Assembly (NCBI GenBank): GCA_029202385.1
Contig: CP119314.1
Span: 746,501-810,500, forward strand
DNA length: 64,000 nt
Reading direction: 5' to 3'
Source of the DNA: Candidatus Sphingomonas phytovorans
Lineage (GTDB): Bacteria; Pseudomonadota; Alphaproteobacteria; Sphingomonadales; Sphingomonadaceae
The position numbers and the translations under genes were made by a program. The notes under the pieces are model-generated. The model made no database searches. It saw nothing but the letters and a program-made list of their open reading frames with translations, and was not told the origin of the DNA. Positions 8,969 through 17,181 of this stretch are shown piece by piece. How positions within the stretch are numbered: the stretch's first letter is position 1; every line of letters starts with the position of its first letter.

Positions 8969-10186
8969 CTAGGCCGACGCTGCAGCCGGTCTGGGATCGG
9001 GCAGGAATACCGCAAGCAGGCCGATCGCCGGCAGGAAGGCGCAGATGGCGTAGACCATCTCGATGCCGGCCCGATCGGCGACCTCGCCCAGCACGGCCGC
9101 CCCGATCCCGCCCATGCCGAACGAGAAGCCGAAGAACAGGCCGGAGATCATGCCGATCTTCCCCGGCACCAGTTCCTGCGCGAAGACGACGATCGCGGGG
9201 AAGGCCGAGGCCAGGATGAGGCCGATGATCACGGTCAACGGGCCGGTCCAGAACAGGCTCACATGCGGCAGCATCAGCGTGAAGGGCAGGGCGCCAAGGA
9301 TCGAGAACCAGATCACATATTTCCGCCCGAACCGGTCACCCAGCGGGCCGCCGGCGATAGTGCCGACCGCCACTGCGCCGAGAAAGGCGAAGAGGTGCAG
9401 CTGTGCGACCTCGACCGACACGCCGAAGCGGTGGATCAGGTAGAAAGTGAAGTAGCTGGTGAGGCTCGCCAGATAGACATATTTCGAGAAGATGAGGGCG
9501 AGCAGCACCGCGATGCCGCCCAGCACCTTGCCCCGCGGCAAGGTCATCCCGGCCTGCCGGCCAGCGCCGCCGCGCGACAGGCGGGCAAGGCCGTGATGGC
9601 GATACCATTGGCCGACATTCCACAGGATCGCGCAGGAGAGCAGCGCCAGCAACGCGAAGAAGGCGAGGCTGGTTTGTCCCCAACGCATCACCACGACAGC
9701 CGCCGCGAGTGGCCCAAGCGCCGAGCCGGCATTGCCGCCGACCTGGAACATCGACTGGGCAAGGCCGTGCCTGCGTCCTGCCGCCATGCGCGCGACACGG
9801 GAGGATTCAGGGTGGAAGACCGACGATCCCATGCCAAGCAGGGCTGCGCCGACCAGCAGCAGCCAATAGCTGTGCGCGCTGGACAGGACGAGCAGGCCGG
9901 CGAGCGAGAACAGCGTCCCGCCGGGCAGGGCGAGCGGGGTCGGGCGCTTGTCGGCATAGAGGCCGACCAACGGCTGCAGGATCGACGCGGTCATCTGGTA
10001 GACGAGCGTGACAAGGCCGATCTGGCTGAACGAGAGATCAAGCTCGGTCTTCAGATTGGGATAGATGGCCGGCAACAGCGACTGCATCATGTCGTTGAGC
10101 AAATGGCAGAAGCTGATCGCCACGATGATGCCGAACACCGTCGTCTCGGTGGCGGGCAAGGGCGGGGCAGCTCTGGTGGCGTTCAT
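8969..10186 (-). CDS. MFS exporter, fosmidomycin-resistance (Fsr) type
   Basis: Inner-membrane drug/proton antiporter of about 405 residues with 12 hydrophobic segments. The sequence has Fsr-family features: SFCHLLNDMMQSLLPAIYP near the N terminus, the MFS loop ADKRPTPLALPGG, and GMGSSVFHPESSRVARMAAG in the first half. I chose the ATG at 10186 (MNATRAAPP); a TTG two codons earlier is possible. Divergent from an AraC regulator, with about 100 bp between starts, so local regulation is likely. Convergent with the MerC-like gene, 7 bp apart. The family is named for fosmidomycin efflux in E. coli; the natural substrate here is unknown. Confidence 0.88.
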   Translation of the reverse strand: MNATRAAPPLPATETTVFGIIVAISFCHLLNDMMQSLLPAIYPNLKTELDLSFSQIGLVTLVYQMTASILQPLVGLYADKRPTPLALPGGTLFSLAGLLVLSSAHSYWLLLVGAALLGMGSSVFHPESSRVARMAAGRRHGLAQSMFQVGGNAGSALGPLAAAVVVMRWGQTSLAFFALLALLSCAILWNVGQWYRHHGLARLSRGGAGRQAGMTLPRGKVLGGIAVLLALIFSKYVYLASLTSYFTFYLIHRFGVSVEVAQLHLFAFLGAVAVGTIAGGPLGDRFGRKYVIWFSILGALPFTLMLPHVSLFWTGPLTVIIGLILASAFPAIVVFAQELVPGKIGMISGLFFGFSFGMGGIGAAVLGEVADRAGIEMVYAICAFLPAIGLLAVFLPDPRPAAASA

Positions 10187-10286
10187 CGGCAAGGTCCGTC
10201 CATGAGGTCCGGGCGCTCCCTTAGACCCTCACACCATGACCCGCATTCCTGTATGGGTCTTTCGCTTTTGCGAGTGGGACAGTCTC

Positions 10287-11057
10287 ATGCCCTGGAATAA
10301 TCCTGCCCTGGTCGAGCATCTTCCCCGACCGATTGTCGCCATCGGCAATGAATATCCGCCCGCGTTCGAACTCGACTGGCACGAGCACCGGCGCGGTCAA
10401 TTGCTGTATGCCGCGCGTGGCGTGGTGGTGGTGAGCACCCGGTACGGTGCGTGGGTCGCGCCGCCGGAGCGCGCCATCTGGACGCCGGGCGGCTGCAGCC
10501 ATGCGGTGAGGATGGTAGGCCCGGTGAGCACGCGCAGCGTCCTGATCGAGCCGGACTCGCGTGGGTCGCTGGGGGACAGGAGCAAGGTGATCCAGGTCTC
10601 GCCGCTGCTCCGCAGTCTGTTGGAGGCGGCGTGCGACGTCGAGCCTGAATATGATGTCGACGGGCGCGATGGCATGGTGATGGCGCTTCTCCTGGAAGAA
10701 CTGGCGCGCGCGCCGACCGTCCCGCTGGCCGTGCCCTTTCCCAAGACGGCCGAAATCGTGCGCAAGTGCCAGTCATTTCTCGACCGGCCGACGGCGCATG
10801 ACACGATCGACCAGTGGAGCGCCGACCTGAACATGGGCCGGCGCGTCTTCACCCGCATGTTTCGACGGGAGACCGGGCTCAGCTTCGGCGCGTGGCGGCA
10901 ACAGGCCTGCCTGCTCATCGCGCTGCCCAGGCTGGCCGCCGGGGAGGCGGTGACGACGATCGCGCTCGACCTCGGTTATGAAAGCCCTGCCGCGTTCTCG
11001 ACGATGTTCAAGCGGTTGATCGGCGTCGCGCCCAGCCGCTATCGCATGAGCCTATGA
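10287..11057 (+). CDS. AraC-family transcriptional regulator
   Basis: About 256 residues. The N-terminal half is a cupin-like sensor (FELDWHEHRRGQLLYAARG, then WVAPPERAIWTPGG). The C-terminal half carries the two AraC helix-turn-helix motifs (WSADLNMGRRVFTRMFRRE and TTIALDLGYESPAAFSTMFK). I prefer the ATG at 10287 because the cupin domain begins right after it; an in-frame ATG at 10236 would add 17 residues and has no clear ribosome site. It is divergent from the Fsr-type exporter, which it probably controls. Exporter plus AraC-cupin regulator is a common pairing. Confidence 0.88.
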   Translation: MPWNNPALVEHLPRPIVAIGNEYPPAFELDWHEHRRGQLLYAARGVVVVSTRYGAWVAPPERAIWTPGGCSHAVRMVGPVSTRSVLIEPDSRGSLGDRSKVIQVSPLLRSLLEAACDVEPEYDVDGRDGMVMALLLEELARAPTVPLAVPFPKTAEIVRKCQSFLDRPTAHDTIDQWSADLNMGRRVFTRMFRRETGLSFGAWRQQACLLIALPRLAAGEAVTTIALDLGYESPAAFSTMFKRLIGVAPSRYRMSL

Positions 11058-11176
11058 CTCTGGCGCCCATCGCGATTTGGTCGCGCGAATCTTCGGCTTC
11101 GTCGCACGAAGGGGGCTGGTCTTCCGCGCCTGCCTCAAAAGGACGGTGGCTGGTGGATGGTAGACGAGGAAATCGA

Positions 11177-12550
11177 ATGTTGCTGCGCTCGCTTGCCATC
11201 GGCTTGACTGTGCTCGTCGTCGCGCCAGCGCATGCGGACCCCATCGACGAGATCGTCGAGCGCTACCGGACGGTCAGCCACATTCCCGGAGTCGCCGTCG
11301 CGGTCGTCGAGCGAGGAAAGGTCGAGAAGCTGCAGGCCTATGGTCTCGCCAATCTGGAATGGAGCGGGCCTGTCACGATCGACACCCCGTTTCAGACTGC
11401 CTCGGCCTCCAAGATATTCACCGGCGTGCTGATCATGCGGCTTGTCGAACAGGGGACCATCAGCCTTGATGATCCCCTGACGCGTTTCTTCCCCGATGCG
11501 CCGGAGACCTGGAGGGCGATCACCGTCCGCCATATGGCGAGTCATATGTCGGGCTTGCCGGAACAGCTCGGGCTATCGTCGTCGGCGACGCCGCAGGAAT
11601 TCGTCAAGGCCGCGATGGGGCGCCCGCTGGCGTATGAGCCGGGCAGCCAGAGTCGTTATGGGTTCACCGACTTCATCGTGTTCACCGCAGCGCTGGAGAA
11701 GGCGACGGGCCTGTCCTATCCGGATCTGTTGAAGCGGGAGATTGCGACACCGCTTGGCCTGACCGGCACCGGATTCGACTTCGCGACCGATGGCGCACCG
11801 GCGAAGGAGACCGAGCTTCGACGGCGGGCGACTACCTATTACTGGGATGGCAGCCGACAGTTCGAGGACCGCTTCCTCTATCCCATCCATGGTTACGCGG
11901 CGGGCGGGATCTTCAGTTCAGCGCGTGATCTCGCTGCTCTCTTCGCTGCGATCGATGACGGACAATTCCTGAAGCCAGAGAGCTTCAAGCTCCTGACAAC
12001 GCCAGCACCTCTGAAGGACGGTCGGCCGGGTGAGTTCGCCATCGGCTGGACCGCCAGCGTATATCGCGGCGAACCAGTGTACGGACACAGTGGAGGTCCG
12101 GCCCTCGCCGATATCATGTATGTGCCCCGTCGCGACATGACCATCGTCGCCCTTGGAAACCAACGGCGGTTCTTTCCTCTGCTGGCTCAATCTATTGCTG
12201 ATACCCGGCTGCCGGCGCCGCTGCCGCGACGGGCCATTCGCGACCGGAACCCCGCGCTGACACGCACAGTGCGATCAGTGCTGACGCAGGCGGGGGGAGG
12301 AGCGCCTGAGGCAGCGTCGTTCAACGCGGAAGGCGCCGGCGCCCGGGATTTCCTGAGCCATTTCGGTGGTGCCCTGTTGACCGCGGTCGGCCCCATCCAG
12401 TCCATCGAGGCCTTGTCCGAGGCAATCCTCGGCACTGACGTTCGGCGCAGCTACCGGATCCGCTTCGAGAGCCGCGACATGGTGTGGGTCGCGCGCACGG
12501 ATCGAGGGGGCCTGATCGCCGAACTGCGGCCGGGCGGAGATAACGAGTAG
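11177..12550 (+). CDS. Secreted serine hydrolase (class C beta-lactamase/CubicO fold)
   Basis: Predicted exported serine hydrolase of 457 residues. The start at 11177 is backed by GAGGA 6 nt upstream and an immediate signal peptide (MLLRSLAIG to ending AHA); the frame also extends upstream to 11054. The nucleophile motif is S-A-S-K in TASASKIFTG. The second motif keeps the Tyr but reads RYGFTDF, lacking the usual Asn of Y-x-N. The third motif is HSGG (VYGHSGGPAL). Members of this fold act as esterases, D-aminopeptidases or carboxypeptidases, so a beta-lactamase function should not be assumed. It follows the AraC gene without an obvious operon link. Confidence 0.85.
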   Translation: MLLRSLAIGLTVLVVAPAHADPIDEIVERYRTVSHIPGVAVAVVERGKVEKLQAYGLANLEWSGPVTIDTPFQTASASKIFTGVLIMRLVEQGTISLDDPLTRFFPDAPETWRAITVRHMASHMSGLPEQLGLSSSATPQEFVKAAMGRPLAYEPGSQSRYGFTDFIVFTAALEKATGLSYPDLLKREIATPLGLTGTGFDFATDGAPAKETELRRRATTYYWDGSRQFEDRFLYPIHGYAAGGIFSSARDLAALFAAIDDGQFLKPESFKLLTTPAPLKDGRPGEFAIGWTASVYRGEPVYGHSGGPALADIMYVPRRDMTIVALGNQRRFFPLLAQSIADTRLPAPLPRRAIRDRNPALTRTVRSVLTQAGGGAPEAASFNAEGAGARDFLSHFGGALLTAVGPIQSIEALSEAILGTDVRRSYRIRFESRDMVWVARTDRGGLIAELRPGGDNE

Positions 12551-13003
12551 AGCACGACTGCTGCCCTGCATGGGCGACACCGCGCGACAGGAAGTATCTT
12601 CCTGTACAAATATTCAAAATGTGGTATTTGGCGATCCGGTCCGGATTCTCGGCAATAGCCACGATCCATGCAGGGGGCGTGATTTCTCGTACGATGGACG
12701 ACGAATTCCGTTGGAAGGGAAGTATTGAATCCGATTTGCCCCTGGCGTCAGACTTTAGGCGTAGCTGGAACCGCGTTTCACACCGGCTCGACAATGATGG
12801 CGAGGGTGATCGGGCCGGGATAGAGTTTCGGTATATCCTGGATTGCCTGTGAGGCAGGGTCGAATTCCACGGGACAAAACGTTGCGACAGGCAAGCTATT
12901 TACCGCAAGGTACGTTATTGGCCTGGCTCTCTGGTCTGACAGGGCGGTTGGGTGCCAGGGCTCGCAACGTGGGCGGGCGTGCCGGGTGCTTTGCTGGAAG
13001 GGG
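12551..13003. other. Intergenic gap with a short perfect hairpin
   Basis: This 453-bp gap holds no gene I can support. Its start has a perfect inverted repeat (12587-12605), listed separately. The short open frames inside have no family likeness, weak ribosome sites and no consistent codon bias. The last 100 bp before the TetR-type gene contain GTACGTTATT at 12910-12919; a similar sequence, AATAACGGTAC, occurs in the opposite sense at 14280-14290 just after that gene. This is a possible but unproven operator pair. Confidence 0.4.
12587..12605 (+). terminator. Hairpin after serine hydrolase
   Basis: ACAGGAAG-TAT-CTTCCTGT is a perfect 8-bp stem with a 3-nt loop, 37 nt after the stop at 12550. 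It is followed by an A/T-rich but not T-rich stretch (ACAAATATTC). It is probably a transcription terminator; a protein-binding palindrome is the alternative. Confidence 0.4.
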
Positions 13004-14284
13004 ATGAGTGTAATCGTGGCATCGACCAAGCCTGCTGTCCCTCAGCAGTCGCACCAGAACGAACAGGCCAGGCAGGGAAGCCGGTCGGCACGGACCAAGG
13101 CAAGAATCGCGGATGCCGTTATTACGGTACTTGCCGAGGCGGGGTCGAGCAGGTTGACTCATCGCCTCGTCGCGGCTGCCGCGGGCGTGCCGCTTGCTGC
13201 AACGACATATCACTACGCAACCAAGCGCGACATGATTGCCGACGCATCCAGCCGCCTGCTCGATGGCTATGTCCGGTCGTTTCGGCGTGCGGCGGAGCGG
13301 CAGCGGCGCGGGGACGGCGTCGCGACCGATCTTGCCGGTTTCGCGACCAGGCTTCTCTCCAACGCCACCGGCCGCCACCGCAAATCAGCTTTGGCCTGGT
13401 GCGAGATCATCCTCGATGCCGCGCGGAGCACCGAGGGGCATGTGCTGGCGGACGCCTGGTTTCGCGAGCTGCTTACGGTGTGGAACGATCTCGCCGACGC
13501 GATGGGTGGGGAGCGTAACGACCACGCCGTCGAGTCGGCGATCGACACCGTCATCGGCTTGTTGTTCATCACGCTGCCGCTCGACCTGACCTCCGCGCAG
13601 TTGGGGGCGGTGCTTACCGGCGGGGCCGATCCGGCCTTGGAATGGGCGCCACTGAGCGCGCCTCAGGTCAGTGACGTGCCTTCGCCCACGCGGCGGACCA
13701 ACAAGGCGCGCGAAACGCGGGAGCGGATCCTGGACGGCGCGATCGAGGTGCTCATCGCGCAGGGCGCGGGCGCCATCACCTATAATGCGGTCGCGGCGCA
13801 GAGCGCCCTGACCACGGCCGCGCCGGCCTATCATTTCGGCTCGATCGAAGGGTTGCTCAAAGCGGCCGAGGGCGAGCTCTTCGCGCGTTCCAAGGGCCGG
13901 TATCGGGACATGGTGACGTCGGCCCAGGTTGTTGGGCCGCCACTTGATGTCCTGGCCGACATGACAGCCGCCGTCTTCGTTCGCGAAGTCACCCAGCATG
14001 GCCGGGCAGCGATCGCGATCTATTCGATCGGCCTCGAATCGTCGCGGCGACTCGAGCTTCGGCCCGCCGTCTGGGATGTCGTCATGGACCAGACAAAGGC
14101 GTGGAAGCGCCGGCTGGAGCTGCTGGGCCCCACGGCCAGCCCGTTCGACGCGATGCGGATGCAGGCAGTCTTCATCGGCAAGCAAATCCGGGCACTTTCA
14201 ACAGGTTCCCCGCTTGCGCGCCTGGCCCTCGCCCGGGGTGAGTTCAAGAGCGAGATCGTCGCGATTATCGACAATACCAAATAA
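13004..14284 (+). CDS. Tandem-fused TetR-family regulator
   Basis: A 426-residue protein with two complete TetR units in one chain. The first helix-turn-helix is near residues 20-65 (ARIADAVITVLAEAG, then LVAAAAGVPLAATTYHYATK). The second is near residues 235-280 (TRERILDGAIEVLIAQGAG, then AVAAQSALTTAAPAYHFGS). Each is followed by its own all-helical ligand domain. Ordinary TetR proteins are near 200 residues and dimerise, so this chain could act as a built-in heterodimer. A GTG start at 12986 would add six residues. It lies 163 bp upstream of, and on the same strand as, the phenolic-glycoside operon, which it may control. Confidence 0.82.
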   Translation: MSVIVASTKPAVPQQSHQNEQARQGSRSARTKARIADAVITVLAEAGSSRLTHRLVAAAAGVPLAATTYHYATKRDMIADASSRLLDGYVRSFRRAAERQRRGDGVATDLAGFATRLLSNATGRHRKSALAWCEIILDAARSTEGHVLADAWFRELLTVWNDLADAMGGERNDHAVESAIDTVIGLLFITLPLDLTSAQLGAVLTGGADPALEWAPLSAPQVSDVPSPTRRTNKARETRERILDGAIEVLIAQGAGAITYNAVAAQSALTTAAPAYHFGSIEGLLKAAEGELFARSKGRYRDMVTSAQVVGPPLDVLADMTAAVFVREVTQHGRAAIAIYSIGLESSRRLELRPAVWDVVMDQTKAWKRRLELLGPTASPFDAMRMQAVFIGKQIRALSTGSPLARLALARGEFKSEIVAIIDNTK

Positions 14285-14447
14285 CGGTACATTCTTTTAA
14301 AAATATTGACGGGGGCTTTCTGTGCCCCTACTGCCCCTCCTGCAAGCCGCCGCGACGAGCGGGCTGCGTCCGGAGAAGCGAAGGCGTTGGCCTCGCTAGG
14401 TCTCCGGGCGAACAGGCGTCCGCCAGTGGCGCATCGGGGAGGATGAA

Positions 14448-17171
14448 ATGACGGGCGATTTTTCAGCACTTGGTGTTTTGGGGTTGCGGTCGTTGCGCCT
14501 GGGCGTTTCGGTCGCCGCGCTGACGAGCGGGCTTGTCTGCGGAGGCCTAGCTCACGCCCAGACCAACCAGTCGTCCGCTCCGGCTGCTTCGCAGTCGCGG
14601 GTCGATCCGGTCTCGGGGCGGCAGCTCGATCCCGAAGGCGAGGTCGATGTGGCATCGCAGGAAGCCGATATCGTGGTCACCGGCACGCTGCTGCGCGGTG
14701 TCGCGCCGACCGGCACCAACGTGATCGCGGTGACTCGTGACGATGTCCTCGCCACAGGCGCCGCGTCGTCGAACGACCTGCTGTCCTCGATACCGCAGGT
14801 CGGCAGCTTCGGAACGGTGCCCTCCGGAACGGCGAGCTTCGCCAGCCCCGTGGTGCGCCCCAATATCCGCAACCTGGGCGCGTCGGGTGGCGTGACGACC
14901 CTGGTCCTGGTCAACGGCCATCGCATGGTCGGCGCCGGCGTGCTCCAGACCACGTTCGATCCTTCGGCGATTCCGCCCGACATCATCGAGCGTGTCGAAG
15001 TCGTGCCCGATGGCGGCTCGGCGATTTACGGCTCGGATGCGATCGGCGGCGTGATCAACTTCATCACCCGCAAGCGCTTCAACGGCGTCGGGGCAAACGC
15101 CCGCTACAGCTTCGCCGACGATTATCGCGGCGTGGACGGCAATCTGACCGTCGGCCGCGACTGGGGCAGCGGGTCGCTCTTCGTGTCCTATGCCTATGCC
15201 TGGCACGACAATATCCTCGGCATCGATCGCGACTATGTCCATGCCGACAACAGGGCGAAGGGCGGCACCGATTTCCGGACCACCACCTGCGCGCCGGGCA
15301 CCATCACCGCCGGCGGGATCAGCTATGCGCTGCCCGGGCTCGTGCCGAACACGAGCAACCTGTGCGACAGCAACGCCTATGCCGACATCTATCCGCGCGA
15401 GCAGCGTCATTCGGTCTATGCGGGGCTGACCCAGAAGCTGAACGACAATGTCGATTTCCAGGCGACTGCCTATTGGTCGCGGCGCGACACGACCACGCTC
15501 AGTTCGCAATCGGGCTTCACCGGCTCGATCCTGTTCACCAATCCCTATTTCCGTCCGATCGGCCTTTCGCCGATCCAGGGGGTCGCGCTGTCGTTTGCCG
15601 ATGTGTTCGGCAAGAGCGCGACCAGCAAAGCGCGGTTCGACTCCTATGGCGTGACGCCAAGCTTCACGGTCGGGCTTGGCGGCAACTGGCAGCTTCGCGC
15701 GCAGGCGAACTTCGGCGAGAGCTACAATGTGGTGCGCGAGCAGACCATCAACTCGGCCGCCGCGACGGTTGCGCTGGCGGGAACGACGACTGCCACTGCG
15801 CTCAACCCGTACAATCTTGCGGCGACCAACCCGGCGGTGCTGGCGACGATCGCCGATTTCGAGAATTTCGGCGATGCCACCCAGGCCCTTGCCGAAGGTC
15901 GGCTCGTTCTGGACGGCTCATTGGCTACATTGCCCGGTGGTGACATCCGGCTTGCGGTCGGCGCTGAATATCATTTCGAGCAGCTCGATTCCCGCATCTC
16001 GCAGGACCGGCGCAACGTCTTCACCAACGCGATCAATTCGTCGTCCAATCGCGACGTGAAGTCGGTCTTCGCCGAACTGCTCGTGCCCGTTTTCGGGGCG
16101 GGTAATGGTGGGCCGGGCATGCGCAGCCTGCAGATTTCGGGCTCGATTCGTCATGACGACTATAGCGATGTCGGGGGCACGACGAACCCGAAGGTCGGCA
16201 TCAGCTACAAGCCGTTCGACGACTTCACGCTGCGCGGCAATTACGGCACCTCCTTCCACGCCCCGAGCCTTGCCGATACGACGAGCACTGCCGACTCGCG
16301 GGTGCAGGTCTTCCTGTTCAGCCCCTATCGCGCGGCCAACAGCTCGCCGCTCGACATCCTGCGTCCGATGATCGTCATCGCCGGCGGCAATCCGGACCTG
16401 AGGCCGGAGAAGGCCAAGACCTGGTCGGTCGGTTTCGACTGGGTGCCGAAGGCAGTGCCGGGCCTCGTCGCGAGCGCGACCTATTGGAACGTCCGCTTCA
16501 CCGATGGGATCACGGTACCGCCGATCACCTCCCCGGTGCTTTATTCCGACCCGAATTATGCCAGCTTTTATATCCTGAGCCCGACCCTGGCCCAGGCCCA
16601 GGCAGCGGCGGGCAACCTGATCGTCACCGGCGCGCCGAATCTCGCCAGCCTCTATCTCGGCGGCACGACACCCTATGTGCTGTTCAACGCGCGGCGCACC
16701 AACCTTGCGTCGATCCATACCGACGGCATCGACTTCAATGTCGGCTATACACGTGAGACGGGTTTCGGCTCGATCAACGCGAACGTCTCGGGCACCTATA
16801 CGTTGAACCGCGAATCGTCCGCGGTGGCGGGTGGACCATTCAGCGACGAGCTGAAGAACGGTGTCGGGCGTACCACGCTTGTCGCGGCCGTTGGTGCCCG
16901 TGTCGGTGACCTGACCGGGCGGGCGACGCTAAACTATCGCGGCGGCTATCCTATCCTCGGCCTTCTCACTCAAAACCATGTCTCGTCGTTCAAGACAGTC
17001 GATCTGTTCCTCAGCTACGATCTCGGCAAGCTGCTCAAGAACACGTTGCTGACCCTCAACGTCGACAATATCTTCGATCAGGACCCGCCCTATCTCAACA
17101 GTGCCAGTGGTTATACCAATGGCAGCACGCTCGGGCGGCTGGTCTCGCTCGGCATCCGTACCAAATTCTAG
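14448..17171 (+). CDS. TonB-dependent receptor of the rhamnosidase operon
   Basis: Outer-membrane receptor of 907 residues. Signal peptide to about residue 38 (ending AHAQ), TonB-box-like ADIVVTGTLLRG near residue 73, plug with SSNDLLSSIPQVG and VLVNGHRMVG, then GSDAIGGVINFITRKRF and a long barrel ending GIRTKF. The ATG at 14448 follows GGGGAGGATGAA. The 163-bp gap upstream holds a possible -35 (TTGACG, 14306) and a GGGGC/GCCCC stem. It heads an operon of glycosidases and esterases, so its ligand is probably a glycosylated, acylated plant compound rather than a metal chelate. The receptor class is certain; the ligand is inferred. Confidence 0.92.
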   Translation: MTGDFSALGVLGLRSLRLGVSVAALTSGLVCGGLAHAQTNQSSAPAASQSRVDPVSGRQLDPEGEVDVASQEADIVVTGTLLRGVAPTGTNVIAVTRDDVLATGAASSNDLLSSIPQVGSFGTVPSGTASFASPVVRPNIRNLGASGGVTTLVLVNGHRMVGAGVLQTTFDPSAIPPDIIERVEVVPDGGSAIYGSDAIGGVINFITRKRFNGVGANARYSFADDYRGVDGNLTVGRDWGSGSLFVSYAYAWHDNILGIDRDYVHADNRAKGGTDFRTTTCAPGTITAGGISYALPGLVPNTSNLCDSNAYADIYPREQRHSVYAGLTQKLNDNVDFQATAYWSRRDTTTLSSQSGFTGSILFTNPYFRPIGLSPIQGVALSFADVFGKSATSKARFDSYGVTPSFTVGLGGNWQLRAQANFGESYNVVREQTINSAAATVALAGTTTATALNPYNLAATNPAVLATIADFENFGDATQALAEGRLVLDGSLATLPGGDIRLAVGAEYHFEQLDSRISQDRRNVFTNAINSSSNRDVKSVFAELLVPVFGAGNGGPGMRSLQISGSIRHDDYSDVGGTTNPKVGISYKPFDDFTLRGNYGTSFHAPSLADTTSTADSRVQVFLFSPYRAANSSPLDILRPMIVIAGGNPDLRPEKAKTWSVGFDWVPKAVPGLVASATYWNVRFTDGITVPPITSPVLYSDPNYASFYILSPTLAQAQAAAGNLIVTGAPNLASLYLGGTTPYVLFNARRTNLASIHTDGIDFNVGYTRETGFGSINANVSGTYTLNRESSAVAGGPFSDELKNGVGRTTLVAAVGARVGDLTGRATLNYRGGYPILGLLTQNHVSSFKTVDLFLSYDLGKLLKNTLLTLNVDNIFDQDPPYLNSASGYTNGSTLGRLVSLGIRTKF

Positions 17172-17181
17172 GAACAAGCCT

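Noticed and set aside
12619..12852. 77-codon open frame in the gap before the TetR-type gene
   Set aside because: No ribosome site, no family likeness and it overlaps the hairpin-rich gap; not enough to call a gene.
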